A stretch of DNA of 64,000 nt, from contig NZ_DATBKY010000273.1 in the NCBI RefSeq assembly GCF_036555685.1, positions 1 to 64,000 of the forward strand, given 5' to 3'. A program made the translations under genes and the position numbers. Source of the DNA: Actinophytocola sp036555685 (lineage in GTDB: Bacteria; Actinomycetota; Actinomycetes; Mycobacteriales; Pseudonocardiaceae). The notes beneath the pieces were generated by a model, which saw nothing but the letters and a program-made list of their open reading frames with translations, did not search any database and was not told the DNA's origin. How positions within the stretch are numbered: the stretch's first letter is position 1; the number at the start of each line of letters is the position of its first letter. Positions 7,679 through 16,512 of this stretch are shown here, piece by piece.

Positions 7679-8571
7679 AACCGGTGTCAGGCGGGCGATC
7701 GATCCGATCTCGAGGGCGACCCACAGTGCACCGTCCGGGCCGAGGGCGATGCCGTGCGGCTCCGATTCGGCGTGGGCAGGGCGTGGGTCTGGATGTCTCC
7801 GTTGGGGCCGATCCGGCCGATCCGACCGGAGCCCCATTCGGTGAACCAGCACGATCCGTTCGGACCGGCGGTGATGGCGTGCGGGCGGGCGGTGCGGTCG
7901 GGCAAGGGGAACTCGGTGATCCGGCCGTCGACCGTGATGCGACCGATCTGGCCGGCGCGGATCTCGGTGAACCACAACGCACCGTCGCCGCCGCGCGCAA
8001 TGCCGACCGGGCCCGCGGCGACTGTGGGCAGCGGATGCGTGGTGACGATCCCGCCGGTGGTGATCCGGCCGATGGCGTCGGCCTGGTTCATCGTGAACCA
8101 CAGCGCGCCGTCCGGCCCCTCGGTGATCATCGAGGGAAAGCAGCCCGCCGCCGGGAGGTCGAACTCGGCGACCGTTCCGTCGACGGTGATGCGGCCGACT
8201 TTGTCGGTGTTCATCTCGGTGAACCACACCGCGCCGTCCGGTCCCGCCGTGATTCCGAACGGTCCCGCGTCGGGGGTGGGAACATCGAAGTTCGTGAGCT
8301 GGCCGGCAACGGTGACGCGGCCGATCCGATGCCCCTGCGACTCGGTGAACCACACCGCGCCGTCCGCGCCGACCGCCAGGAGCGAGGGCCGGCCCGACGG
8401 CGGGTCAAGCTGGTAGGAACGGTGCTCGCCCGTGGGCGTCATTCGCCCGATCCGGCCCGCATGCACCTCGGTGAACCACACCGCGTCGCCGGGCCCGGCG
8501 GTGATCCCGTACGGTCCGGACTCCGGCCCGCCGACCGCGTACTCGGCAACCGAAATCAGCTCTTCCGCCAT
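7673..8571 (-). pseudogene. vgb: Virginiamycin B (streptogramin) lyase-like gene with a frameshift
   Basis: Vgb is a seven-bladed beta propeller that linearises type B streptogramins by an elimination at the ester bond. Repeats of about 42 residues of the form GPDGAVWFTE...IGRIT are seen from residue 15 on. The natural start is the ATG at 8571 (MAEELISVAEYAVGG). Reading breaks near 7765-7770 on the minus strand: after HALPTPN the first frame becomes Arg/Ser-rich nonsense. The next frame resumes with SEPHGIALGPDGALWVALEIGSIARL and stops at 7673. The joined span is 899 bases, one short of 300 codons, so a single missing base explains it. It is either a decayed resistance-type gene or an assembly indel. 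Members of this family outside staphylococci are often of unproven function. Confidence 0.75.
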
Positions 8572-8717
8572 ACCCGCCCCCTCGTGCTGACGATCTTCAC
8601 AGAAGCCTACGAGGAAGGGGCAAGCGAATAGCCGGTTGCGCGGCACCGTCGGGCGGCACGTCGCGGCCGGCCGGGCTAGCGTTGTGCCGAGTCAGCTCGG
8701 TTACCCCTGGAGCGGTG

Positions 8718-9356
8718 GTGAGTTCCGTGAAGATGGCGATCATCGGTGCGGGCAACGTCGGCAAGGCGATCGCGCGTGCCGCGACACGCGCGGGTCATGA
8801 GGTGGTGATCACCTCGACCGATCCGGACCGGACCAGGGCGGTCGCCGACGAGCTCGCAGCCACGGCAGGGAGTTCGAACGCCGATGCCGTTCGCGACGCG
8901 GATCTGGTGGTGCTCGCGGTTCCCTACCACGCGGTCGCGGCGGTGGCGGACGAGGTGGCGGACGGGCTGGCCGGTAAGCCGGTGATCGATGCGACGAACC
9001 CGCTGGCGGCCGACGGTTCCGGACTGGCGGTGACCGATCGATCCGGGGCGGAAGCGGTGCAGGAGGCCCTGCCAGGTGCTTTCGTGGTCAAGGCGTTCAA
9101 CACGGTGTTCGCCGCGAACCAGGCCGACCCGGTCGTCGACGGCACGCAGCTGGACGGGTTCTTCGCCGGCGATGACGACGCGGCCAAGGCTGTGGTGGCG
9201 CAGTTCCTGTCCGCGGCCGGTTACCGGCCGGTCGACGCCGGTGACCTCGCGGCCGCCAGGGCGCTGGAGCACATGGCGTTCCTGAACATCGCGTTGAACG
9301 CCCGCAACGGGTGGGCGTGGCGGAGCGGCTGGAAGCTCGTCGGCCCCACCGGCTGA
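8718..9356 (+). CDS. NADPH-dependent F420 reductase-like protein
   Basis: Rossmann-fold protein of 212 residues with the N-terminal dinucleotide motif IIGAGNVGKAIA and a basic/polar patch after the second strand (STDPDR) that fits NADP. Then come VVLAVPYHAVAAV, the VIDATNPL strand and the VVKAFNTVFA motif common to NpdG/Fno and related F420:NADP oxidoreductases. The C-terminal HMAFLNIALNARNGWAW region is also typical. The family moves hydride between NADPH and F420; relatives of unknown substrate are common, so the exact acceptor is uncertain. Starts at GTG 8715, 8718 or 8727 or ATG 8733 are all in frame; I prefer 8718 because CTGGAG lies just upstream. It ends seven bases from the convergent oxidase gene. 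Confidence 0.75.
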   Translation: MSSVKMAIIGAGNVGKAIARAATRAGHEVVITSTDPDRTRAVADELAATAGSSNADAVRDADLVVLAVPYHAVAAVADEVADGLAGKPVIDATNPLAADGSGLAVTDRSGAEAVQEALPGAFVVKAFNTVFAANQADPVVDGTQLDGFFAGDDDAAKAVVAQFLSAAGYRPVDAGDLAAARALEHMAFLNIALNARNGWAWRSGWKLVGPTG

Positions 9357-9363
9357 GGGGCGA

Positions 9364-11133
9364 TCAGCCCGACTGATCCGTGCTCCCGGATGGGTTGATC
9401 GCGCCGGTCAGCTTCTCCGACGGTGCGGGTGGAGTCTCGTCGGCGTGGCCGCCGAGCGGGCCGACGTACTTCTCGGCGCGTGTTCGCTCGAGCATGTGTG
9501 GGTAGTGGAGGTCGAACGCGGGGCGTTCGGAGCGGATGCGGGGCAGCTCGGTGAAGTTGTGCCGGGGTGGCGGGCTGCTCGTTGCCCATTCGAGGGAGTT
9601 TCCGTAGCCCCACGGGTCGTCCATGGTGGCGGGCTCGCCGTAGCGGTAGCTGCGGAAGACATTCCAGACGAAGGGGAGCACCGACGCGCCGAGGATGAAC
9701 GACCCGATGGTGGAGATCGTGTTCAGCGTGGTGAACCCGTCGGTGGGCAGGTAGTCGGCGTAGCGGCGGGGCATGCCTTCGTTGCCGAGCCAGTGCTGGA
9801 CGAGGAACGTGACGTGGAAGCCGAGGAATGTGGTCCAGAAGTGCAGTTTGCCCAGCGGTTCGTTGAGGTAGCGGCCGGTGATCTTGGGGAACCAGAAGTA
9901 GATGCCGGCGTAGGTGGCGAACACGATGGTGCCGAACAGGACGTAGTGGAAGTGGGCGACGACGAAGTAGGTGTCGGTGACGTGGAAGTCGATGGGCGGT
10001 GAGGCGAGCAGCACGCCGGTGAGGCCGCCGAGCAGGAAGGTGATCAGGAACCCGATCGAGAACAGCATCGGGGTCTCGAAGGTCAGCTGCCCGCGCCACA
10101 TGGTGCCGGTCCAGTTGAAGAACTTGATGCCGGTGGGTACGGCGATCAGGAACGTGGCCATGGAGAAGAACGGCAGCAGCACCGCGCCGGTGGCGAACAT
10201 GTGGTGTGCCCAGACGACGACCGACAGCGAGGCGATGGCGAGCGTCGCGTACACCATGCCGCGGTAGCCGAACAGGGGCTTGCGGCTGAACACGGGGATG
10301 ACCTCGGTGATGATGCCGAAGAACGGCAGCGCGACGATGTAGACCTCGGGGTGGCCGAAGAACCAGAACAGGTGCTGCCAGAGGATCGCGCCGCCGTTGG
10401 CGGGGTCGAACACGTGCGCGCCGATCACCCGGTCGGCGAGCAGCGCCAGCAGTGCCGCGGTGAGGATGGGGAAGGCGATCAGCACGAGGATGGTGGTGAT
10501 GAGGATGTTCCAGGTGAAGATCGGCATCCGGAACATCGTCATCCCGGGGGCCCGCAGGCAGACGACGGTGGTGAGCATGTTGACGCCGCCGAGGATCGTG
10601 CCGAGCCCGGCCAGCACGAGCCCGACGATCCACAGGTTTCCCGCGACGCCGGGGGCGTGCGTCGCGTCGGACAGCGGCGTGTACGCGGTCCAGCCGAAGT
10701 CCGGGGCGCCCGCCGGTGTGACGAAGCTCGACATCACGATGAGGCCGCCGAAGAGGAACAGCCAGTAGGAAAGCGCGTTCAGTCGGGGGAACGCCACGTC
10801 CGGCGAGCCGATCTGCAGGGGCAGGACGAAGTTCGCAAAGCCGAACAGGATCGGTGTCGCGTACAGCAGCAGCATGATCGTGCCGTGCATGGTGAACAGC
10901 TGGTTGTACTGCTCCTGCGAGAGGAACTGCAGACCCGGGCGGGCGAGCTCCGCGCGCATCAGCATGGCCATCACGCCGCCGGCCATGAAGAAGGCGAACG
11001 ACGTGACGAGGTAGAGCACGCCGATCTGCTTCGGATCGGTCGTCCGAATCCACGCCAGCAGTGCCGAGCCTCTCGGGCCTCGTTGGTAGGCACCGGGGTG
11101 TATGCGAACCGGGGTGGGTTTCACTGCGGTCAT
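9364..11133 (-). CDS. ctaD: Cytochrome c oxidase subunit I (aa3 type)
   Basis: Membrane-embedded catalytic subunit of the terminal oxidase, 589 residues with about twelve helices. Visible heme-copper signatures are HGTIMLLL (low-spin heme ligand region), HPEVYIVALP (CuB histidine and the Tyr of the His-Tyr cross-link), HHMFATG (CuB His-His pair) and THFHYVLFG-like HFHYVLFGT (heme a3 and a histidines). ATG 11133 is preceded by GGGAG at a good distance; an in-frame TTG at 11139 is less likely. No ctaC, ctaE or cytochrome bc genes are adjacent. Such solitary extra ctaD copies are common in actinobacteria and assemble with subunits encoded elsewhere. Confidence 0.95.
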   Translation of the reverse strand: MTAVKPTPVRIHPGAYQRGPRGSALLAWIRTTDPKQIGVLYLVTSFAFFMAGGVMAMLMRAELARPGLQFLSQEQYNQLFTMHGTIMLLLYATPILFGFANFVLPLQIGSPDVAFPRLNALSYWLFLFGGLIVMSSFVTPAGAPDFGWTAYTPLSDATHAPGVAGNLWIVGLVLAGLGTILGGVNMLTTVVCLRAPGMTMFRMPIFTWNILITTILVLIAFPILTAALLALLADRVIGAHVFDPANGGAILWQHLFWFFGHPEVYIVALPFFGIITEVIPVFSRKPLFGYRGMVYATLAIASLSVVVWAHHMFATGAVLLPFFSMATFLIAVPTGIKFFNWTGTMWRGQLTFETPMLFSIGFLITFLLGGLTGVLLASPPIDFHVTDTYFVVAHFHYVLFGTIVFATYAGIYFWFPKITGRYLNEPLGKLHFWTTFLGFHVTFLVQHWLGNEGMPRRYADYLPTDGFTTLNTISTIGSFILGASVLPFVWNVFRSYRYGEPATMDDPWGYGNSLEWATSSPPPRHNFTELPRIRSERPAFDLHYPHMLERTRAEKYVGPLGGHADETPPAPSEKLTGAINPSGSTDQSG

Positions 11134-11318
11134 GTCCAACTCCCGCCCTTGAACAGCCGGCGGCGCGCATCTTCATGGTTCACCTCGAACCGACCGGCAG
11201 CAACCGCAGTACCCCGCCGCGGTGTGCCCATGCGCGCCCGTATCGCGCGAGTTGCACGGGCCGGTCCGGCGTGTTCGTCTGGTCGGACACCTTGCGGTGG
11301 AGAAGGCGAGGGCCCGTG

Positions 11319-12521
11319 ATGGACGTGCCTCAGGTCGTGTGGTGGTGCACGATTGTCGGGATCGTGGGGCTGCTGGCGTTCGACTTCCTGGTGCACGTAC
11401 GGAAGGCACATGTTCCTACGCTGCGTGAAGCGGGACTGTGGTCCGCCGTGTACGTGGGGATCGCGATCGTGTTCGGCGCCGGCGTGCTGGTCTTCGGCGG
11501 CACCCAGATGGGGACCGAGTACTTCGCCGGCTACGTGACGGAGAAGGCGCTGTCGGTGGACAACCTGTTCGTCTTCCTGATCATCATGTCCAGCTTCCAG
11601 GTGCCCCGCGCGGACCAGCAGAAGGTGTTGCTGTTCGGCATCGTGTTCTCGCTGGTGGCGCGCACCGGTTTCATCCTGCTGGGCGCGGCCCTGATCAACC
11701 TGTTCGCCTGGGTGTTCTACCTGTTCGGGCTGCTCCTGCTGATCACCGCCGGCAACCTGCTCAAGCCGGCGGGGGAGGACAGCCACTCGGCGGACAACAT
11801 CATGATCCGCATCGCCCGCAAGCTGCTCCACACGACCGACACCTACGACGGCGACAAGCTGTTCACCGTCGAACACGGCAGGCGTGTCATGACGCCGATG
11901 CTGCTCGTCATGGTCGCGATCGGTGGCACCGACCTGATGTTCGCGCTGGACTCCATCCCGGCGATCTTCGGGCTGACCCAGAACGTCTACCTGGTGTTCA
12001 CCGCGACCGTGTTCTCGTTGCTGGGCCTGCGCCAGCTGTACTTCCTCATCGACGGCCTGCTGAACCGGCTGATCTACCTGACCTTCGGACTGGCCGCGAT
12101 CCTGGCGTTCATCGGCGCGAAGCTCATCCTGCACGCTCTGCACGAGAACAACGTGCCGTTCATCAACGGCGGCCAGCCGGTCGACGTGGTCGAGATCAGC
12201 ACGGGACTCTCCCTGAGCGTGATCTTCGCGGTCTTGCTCGTCACCATCGCGGCCTCGCTGGCGAGCCCGTGGGGCCGGGCGCAGAACGCGATCTGTGCAT
12301 CCCGCCGGCACGCGGCCGAGTACCTCGACATCGAGGCGGACCCCGGCCGGCGCGAGGAGGTCTTCGCCATGTTGCTCGCCGAGGAGGCGACGCTCAAGAA
12401 GCTGCCGGAGAAGTACCGGGCACGTATCCGGGAAGAGGAGCAGCTGATGGCCCTGCTGCGCCGGGCACACGCGGAACACGCGCGCGGCCTGGCAGGCGCC
12501 ACGGGCCGCCCCGGGACCTGA
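11319..12521 (+). CDS. TerC-family integral membrane protein
   Basis: Polytopic membrane protein of 400 residues. The core has the TerC/Alx signatures EKALSVDNLFVFLIIM, with acidic residues in the helix, and GGTDLMFALDSIPAIFGLT. It also has a hydrophilic loop near residues 155-185 (KPAGEDSHSADN and LFTVEHGRR) and about eight helices. TerC/Alx proteins are linked to tellurite or alkaline response and to manganese export or metallation of secreted proteins. The soluble C-terminal tail (about 75 residues, charged, with KKLPEKYRARIREEEQ) is a common actinobacterial addition. I use ATG 11319, preceded by AAGGCGAGG; the longer reading frame from 11061 overlaps the ctaD leader and is not credible. 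Confidence 0.88.
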   Translation: MDVPQVVWWCTIVGIVGLLAFDFLVHVRKAHVPTLREAGLWSAVYVGIAIVFGAGVLVFGGTQMGTEYFAGYVTEKALSVDNLFVFLIIMSSFQVPRADQQKVLLFGIVFSLVARTGFILLGAALINLFAWVFYLFGLLLLITAGNLLKPAGEDSHSADNIMIRIARKLLHTTDTYDGDKLFTVEHGRRVMTPMLLVMVAIGGTDLMFALDSIPAIFGLTQNVYLVFTATVFSLLGLRQLYFLIDGLLNRLIYLTFGLAAILAFIGAKLILHALHENNVPFINGGQPVDVVEISTGLSLSVIFAVLLVTIAASLASPWGRAQNAICASRRHAAEYLDIEADPGRREEVFAMLLAEEATLKKLPEKYRARIREEEQLMALLRRAHAEHARGLAGATGRPGT

Positions 12522-12910
12522 CGATGGCCGCCGGGCCGCCCTCCGGTCACAGCCACGCCGAGTGGTGAGGTGTTGAGCAGACCCCGGGGGTTCGCTCGAT
12601 AGTCGCCGTCAGGGCGGCCTGGGCCCGGGCCGCCCTGACGGCTGGGGGTCCGTGCGAGTCGGGTTTTGGTGGGCGCCGCCGCGCACGGATCGGGAGATGG
12701 CTCGGTCCCGGCATTTCGGGCTTCACGTGCTCGTGGTGCCGGACTTGGTTCCTGCCGTCCGCGATGGCCTGGACGGCCTCGATGCCCAGGATGGCGCGAA
12801 CGATGCCACCACCCGTTGTCGGGTGGGAACAAACACGAGGCCGGATGATGTCGGCTCTCGACAGCCCGCGGGGCTAGGCTGGACGGTCGGAGCCCGGTGT
12901 GGGAGTGGGC
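12522..12910. other. 389-base intergenic region
   Basis: It contains the strong hairpin at 12605-12642 and then about 270 bases leading into the PucR gene. I see no supported gene in it; the short ORFs on both strands look random. Confidence 0.5.
12605..12642 (+). terminator. Perfect 15-bp hairpin after terC
   Basis: Arms 12605-12619 and 12628-12642 are exact complements (15 bp, GC-rich) with an eight-base loop, 84 bases after the TerC stop. It has no T run. A rho-independent-like terminator for the TerC transcript is the simplest reading. Confidence 0.7.
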
Positions 12911-14503
12911 ATGGTCAGGTTGGATCGGCTGGTCAACGTGCTCGGCGGGTACGGGCTGCGGCTGTCCCGGTGCCCGGTGCCGCGGTCGACCGAGCTGCGC
13001 AGCGTGGTGCTGCCCGAGCAGGCCGGCGGGCGCACGGTGGTGGGGGACGTGCTGCTCGCCGTCGGCGCGGACACGGTCCAGGAGGCGGTTGGCTGGGCGT
13101 CGGCCGCACATGCCGCGGTCGTCCTCGTGCGGGACGACGCCGATTCGGCAGGTCCAGCGAGCACACCGGGCTCGGCCGGGCAGGACGCGCCGGTCGCGGT
13201 GCTGGTCGTCGACCCCGCGGTGGCCTGGAGCGAGGTGGCGGCCGTCGTGTACGGCCTCGTGCTCGAGGGCCGGGAAACCGAGTCCGGCCGGGGCCCGACC
13301 GACCTGTTCGCGCTGGCCGACAGCCTCGCCGAGGCGATCGGCGGTGCGGTGACCATCGAGGATCGGCTCGCGCGGGTGCTGGCCTACTCCAGCCTGCAGC
13401 AGCACGCCGATCGGGCACGCGCGGAGACCATCCTCGGCCGGGAGGCTCCGGAACCGTTGCGGGCGTTGTTCGCCGACCGAGGGGTGACGAAGCACCTGGC
13501 ATCCTCGGACGATCCGCTGTTCGTGGCCGAAGACCCCGACCACGGCCTCACCGGGCGCATGGTGGTGGCCGTCCGGGCGGGCCGGGAACTGCTCGGTTCG
13601 GTGTGGGTGGCCTGCCGCGAACCCCTCGACGGCACGCGGCGCCGCGCACTGACCGACGGCGCGCGAACGGTGGCACTGCACCTGCTGCGCTCCCGGGCCA
13701 GTGCCGACCTCGAACGCCAGGTCGAGACCGACCTGGTCATGCGGCTGCTGGAAGGGACGGCGGACGCCGCCACCGTGGTGAGCAGGCTGGGTCTGGCGCA
13801 GGGGCGGATGCGGGTCATCGCCGTCCGCGCCCACACCGCCGAGCAGGAGCGGCACGCGGCGCTGTTGCTCACCTTCGACCGGGCGACGACCGGGTTCGGG
13901 TGGTCGCGTCCCGGTCGTAGCGCGCTGGCCGGCAACACCGTCTACACGGTGCTGCCAGGCGACGACGCCCCCACCGCCGGCGCCTGGGTCGCCTCGTTGC
14001 GGGCCGCGCTGCCGGCGCATCTCATGCTCTCGGCGGGTATCAGCGCACCGGCCGCTTCCGAAGAGCTGCCCGCCGCGCGGCAGGAAGCCGACGAGTGCCT
14101 GGCACTCCACGAAACCCGGGGCGCGGGCAGCCGGCCACCGGTCTACGAGGAGTCGTGGGATGACATCCTGCTGCAGAGGCTCCGCACCGCCGCACGATCA
14201 GGACGTGCTCCGGCGCGCGGGCCGGTGGCCGAGCTGCGCCGCCACGACCTCGAGCACGCCACGCAGTACATCCCGACACTGCGCGCGTGGTTGCGGGCCC
14301 AAGGCGACTCCGCGGAAGCGGGCCAGTTGCTCGGCGTCCACGAGAACACCATCCGCTACCGGCTCCGCAAGATGGGCGAGCTCACCGCACTCGACCTCCG
14401 CGACGGCAGCAAGCGCGTCGCCATGACCATCGAGCTCGCCGCCCTCCACGACCAACCGGTTTCCGAGACCGGCCAACCACTGTCTATTCCAGACAAGCGG
14501 TGA
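12911..14503 (+). CDS. PucR-family transcriptional regulator
   Basis: DNA-binding regulator of 530 residues. The N-terminal half holds a PucR sensory-type domain (VVLPEQAGGRTVVGDVLLAVG and AAVVLVRDDAD around residues 30-85). A GGDEF-like/CdaR middle region follows (ADSLAEAIGGAVTIEDRLARVLAYSS). The C-terminal PucR helix-turn-helix has YIPTLRAWLRAQGDSAEAGQLLGVHENTIRYRLRKMGEL-type features at about residues 455-500. GVHENTIRYRL is the diagnostic recognition-helix pattern. ATG 12911 has GGGAG five bases upstream. No effector can be read from the sequence. It stands alone and is closed by a hairpin; targets may be the KAS III-SDR-acyltransferase genes that follow, but that is inference. Confidence 0.88.
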   Translation: MVRLDRLVNVLGGYGLRLSRCPVPRSTELRSVVLPEQAGGRTVVGDVLLAVGADTVQEAVGWASAAHAAVVLVRDDADSAGPASTPGSAGQDAPVAVLVVDPAVAWSEVAAVVYGLVLEGRETESGRGPTDLFALADSLAEAIGGAVTIEDRLARVLAYSSLQQHADRARAETILGREAPEPLRALFADRGVTKHLASSDDPLFVAEDPDHGLTGRMVVAVRAGRELLGSVWVACREPLDGTRRRALTDGARTVALHLLRSRASADLERQVETDLVMRLLEGTADAATVVSRLGLAQGRMRVIAVRAHTAEQERHAALLLTFDRATTGFGWSRPGRSALAGNTVYTVLPGDDAPTAGAWVASLRAALPAHLMLSAGISAPAASEELPAARQEADECLALHETRGAGSRPPVYEESWDDILLQRLRTAARSGRAPARGPVAELRRHDLEHATQYIPTLRAWLRAQGDSAEAGQLLGVHENTIRYRLRKMGELTALDLRDGSKRVAMTIELAALHDQPVSETGQPLSIPDKR

Positions 14504-14505
14504 AC

Positions 14506-14538
14506 GGCCGTGATTGTCCACTACGGACAATCGTGGCC
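14506..14538 (+). terminator. Hairpin directly after the PucR gene
   Basis: Arms 14506-14519 and 14525-14538 pair over 14 positions (12 Watson-Crick and two G-U) around a five-base loop, starting three bases after the PucR stop. The inner 8 bp, GATTGTCC/GGACAATC, are perfect. The position fits a terminator; the symmetric core could also serve as an operator for the following cluster. Confidence 0.6.
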
Positions 14539-14761
14539 AGGTTCGGCCGGATGCGGCGAGCGGGACTCCAGCAGCTGCGCCGTTGGCGGCGCCGGCCGCT
14601 GTCGTAGCTCGCCGCTCTGCCGAACGTGCGCGCGACGTCGGGAATTGGATATGGGGTGTCGGCCAGAGGGTCCGGCCGGAGGCCGGGCGGTTCTAGCGTT
14701 TCTCGGTGTTCTTCACGGGTTTCGCGAAGGCGACTTGCGACGCGAAAGGCTTTGTCACTCG

Positions 14762-15754
14762 ATGAACACCACGATCCTGGGGACCGGGTCATACCTCCCG
14801 AAAGAGGTGTTGACCAGCGAAGAGCTCGATGTTCGGCTCGGCGTCGACGCGGGTTGGATCTTCGACAAGACGCTGATCCGCGAACGTCGGGTCGCGGCTC
14901 CGCACGAGGCGTCCTCCGACCTGGCGACCGAAGCAGCGCAGCGCGCGCTCGACGCGGCCTGTGTGGACGCCGCCGACGTTGATCTCATCGTCCTCGCGAC
15001 CTCGACGCCGGATCAGCCGCTGCCCGCGACCGCCTGCCTCGTCCAGCGCAATCTCGGTGCGACGGGTGCCGCCGCGTTCGACGTGGGCGCCGTGTGCACC
15101 GGTTTCGTCTACGCCCTGTCCGTCGCCGACGCGATGCTGGCCGCGAATCCTCAGTACGAGGCGGCGCTCGTCATCGGTGTGGACACGTACTCGCGGATCC
15201 TCGACTACACCGACCGGCGCACCGCCTGCCTTTTCGGCGACGGAGCGGGTGCGGTCGTGCTCGGCCGCAGTGCCGGGACGGCCGGGATACTCGGCGGCGT
15301 GCTCGGCGCGGACGGGTCGCTCGCCGACCTCGTCCAGATCCCGGGTGGTGGCAGTAGAAAGCCGGCGAGTGCGGACACCGTCGAGCACGGTGATCACTTC
15401 TTCAAGATGCGTGGCCGCGAGGTTCGCACGGTCACCGGAGCGGCCATCTCGGGTCTGATCGACGACGTACTGAAATCGGCCGGCGTCACGATGGACGACG
15501 TCGATCTCGTCGTACCGCACCAGGCGAACGGCGTGATGATGCGGGAGTGGTCCGACAAGCTGGGGATCGGCTCCGACGTGATGCACATGACCGTCGGCAC
15601 CACCGGCAACACCGGCGCGGCGTCCGTTCCCATCTGCCTGGACGACGCCGCGCGGGCCGATCGGCTGGCCGCCGGGGACATCGTCCTGTTGGTGGCATTC
15701 GGCGGCGGGTTCACCTGGGGTGGCCACGTCCTGCGCTGGAATGGATGTGTGTGA
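14762..15754 (+). CDS. 3-oxoacyl-ACP synthase III (KAS III, FabH-like)
   Basis: Condenses an acyl-CoA starter with a malonyl thioester or performs a related thiolase-fold acyl transfer. It has 330 residues. The KAS III triad is intact: Cys112 in DVGAVCTGF, His253 in VVPHQANGVM and Asn283 in GTTGNTGAAS. The N-terminus ILGTGSYLPKEVLTSEEL and DKTLIRERR are typical, as is LFGDGAGAVVLGRS. It is followed without gap by an SDR and then a PapA5-like acyltransferase, so it likely makes or transfers an acyl group for a secondary product rather than for bulk fatty acid synthesis. Start ATG 14762 has only a weak AAAGG upstream. Confidence 0.9.
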   Translation: MNTTILGTGSYLPKEVLTSEELDVRLGVDAGWIFDKTLIRERRVAAPHEASSDLATEAAQRALDAACVDAADVDLIVLATSTPDQPLPATACLVQRNLGATGAAAFDVGAVCTGFVYALSVADAMLAANPQYEAALVIGVDTYSRILDYTDRRTACLFGDGAGAVVLGRSAGTAGILGGVLGADGSLADLVQIPGGGSRKPASADTVEHGDHFFKMRGREVRTVTGAAISGLIDDVLKSAGVTMDDVDLVVPHQANGVMMREWSDKLGIGSDVMHMTVGTTGNTGAASVPICLDDAARADRLAAGDIVLLVAFGGGFTWGGHVLRWNGCV

Positions 15755-16497
15755 TGGACTTTACGGGTCGAACTGTCGTCATCACCGGTGCGAGCCGCGG
15801 GTTCGGGCGCGCGCTCGCCGAGTGCTTCGCTAAGCAGGGTGCGCAGCTGGGGCTGCTCGCCCGGGACGGCACCGCGCTCGCCGACCTCGCCGCGGCGCTG
15901 CCGACCCATACGGTCGCGGTGTCGTGCGACGTCACCGACGCCGACGCGGTGTCCGACGCGTTCGAGCGGATCGCGGCCCGGTTCGAGGGGATCGACGCCG
16001 TCGTGGCCAACGCCGGGGTGACGCTGGGCAACAAGCGGGCGCAGAACCTGCCCGTAGACGTGTGGCGCAAGGTGATCGATGTCAACCTCACCGGCGCGTA
16101 TCTGACCGCCCGCGCGGCCCACCCCTACCTTGCCCGGTCGCGTTCGGCGCGGCTCGTGTTGGTCTCGTCGTGCATGGCACGCACGCCGCGCCACGGGGTC
16201 AGTGCCTACGCCGTCTCGAAGGCGGGCGTCGAAGGACTCGCCAAGGCACTGGCCGTCGACTGGGCGGCCGACTCGATCACGGTCAACGCGGTCGCGCCCG
16301 GCTTCCTCAACGTCGGGATGGGTGCGGTCGTCGACCAGAACGAGCGCTACCGGGAACAGGTACTCGTACGCACCCCCGCGTCCCGCCTCGGCGACGTGCA
16401 CGAGGTGGTCGACACCGTGTTGTTCCTCGCCGGAGAAGCAGCCAGCTACATCACCGGGCACACCCTTGCCGTCGACGGCGGGTACGGCCTCGACTGA
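15754..16497 (+). CDS. SDR-family oxidoreductase (FabG-like)
   Basis: NAD(P)-dependent short-chain dehydrogenase of 247 residues, probably reducing the 3-oxo product of the preceding KAS III or an equivalent hydroxy/keto pair. Cofactor motif TGASRGFG at residues 10-17, LLARDG after the second strand, VANAGV, serine in VSSCMA, and the catalytic Tyr152-x3-Lys156 (YAVSK). The C-terminal GHTLAVDGGYGLD is typical. The ATG overlaps the KAS III stop as TGATG, so the two are translationally coupled. A GTG at 15751 would add one residue. Confidence 0.92.
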   Translation: MDFTGRTVVITGASRGFGRALAECFAKQGAQLGLLARDGTALADLAAALPTHTVAVSCDVTDADAVSDAFERIAARFEGIDAVVANAGVTLGNKRAQNLPVDVWRKVIDVNLTGAYLTARAAHPYLARSRSARLVLVSSCMARTPRHGVSAYAVSKAGVEGLAKALAVDWAADSITVNAVAPGFLNVGMGAVVDQNERYREQVLVRTPASRLGDVHEVVDTVLFLAGEAASYITGHTLAVDGGYGLD

Positions 16498-16512
16498 CCA
16501 CGAAGGACAACC

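Noticed and set aside
9445..11319. Plus-strand frames opposite ctaD
   Set aside because: ctaD on the minus strand has all heme-copper motifs; the plus frames are shadows.
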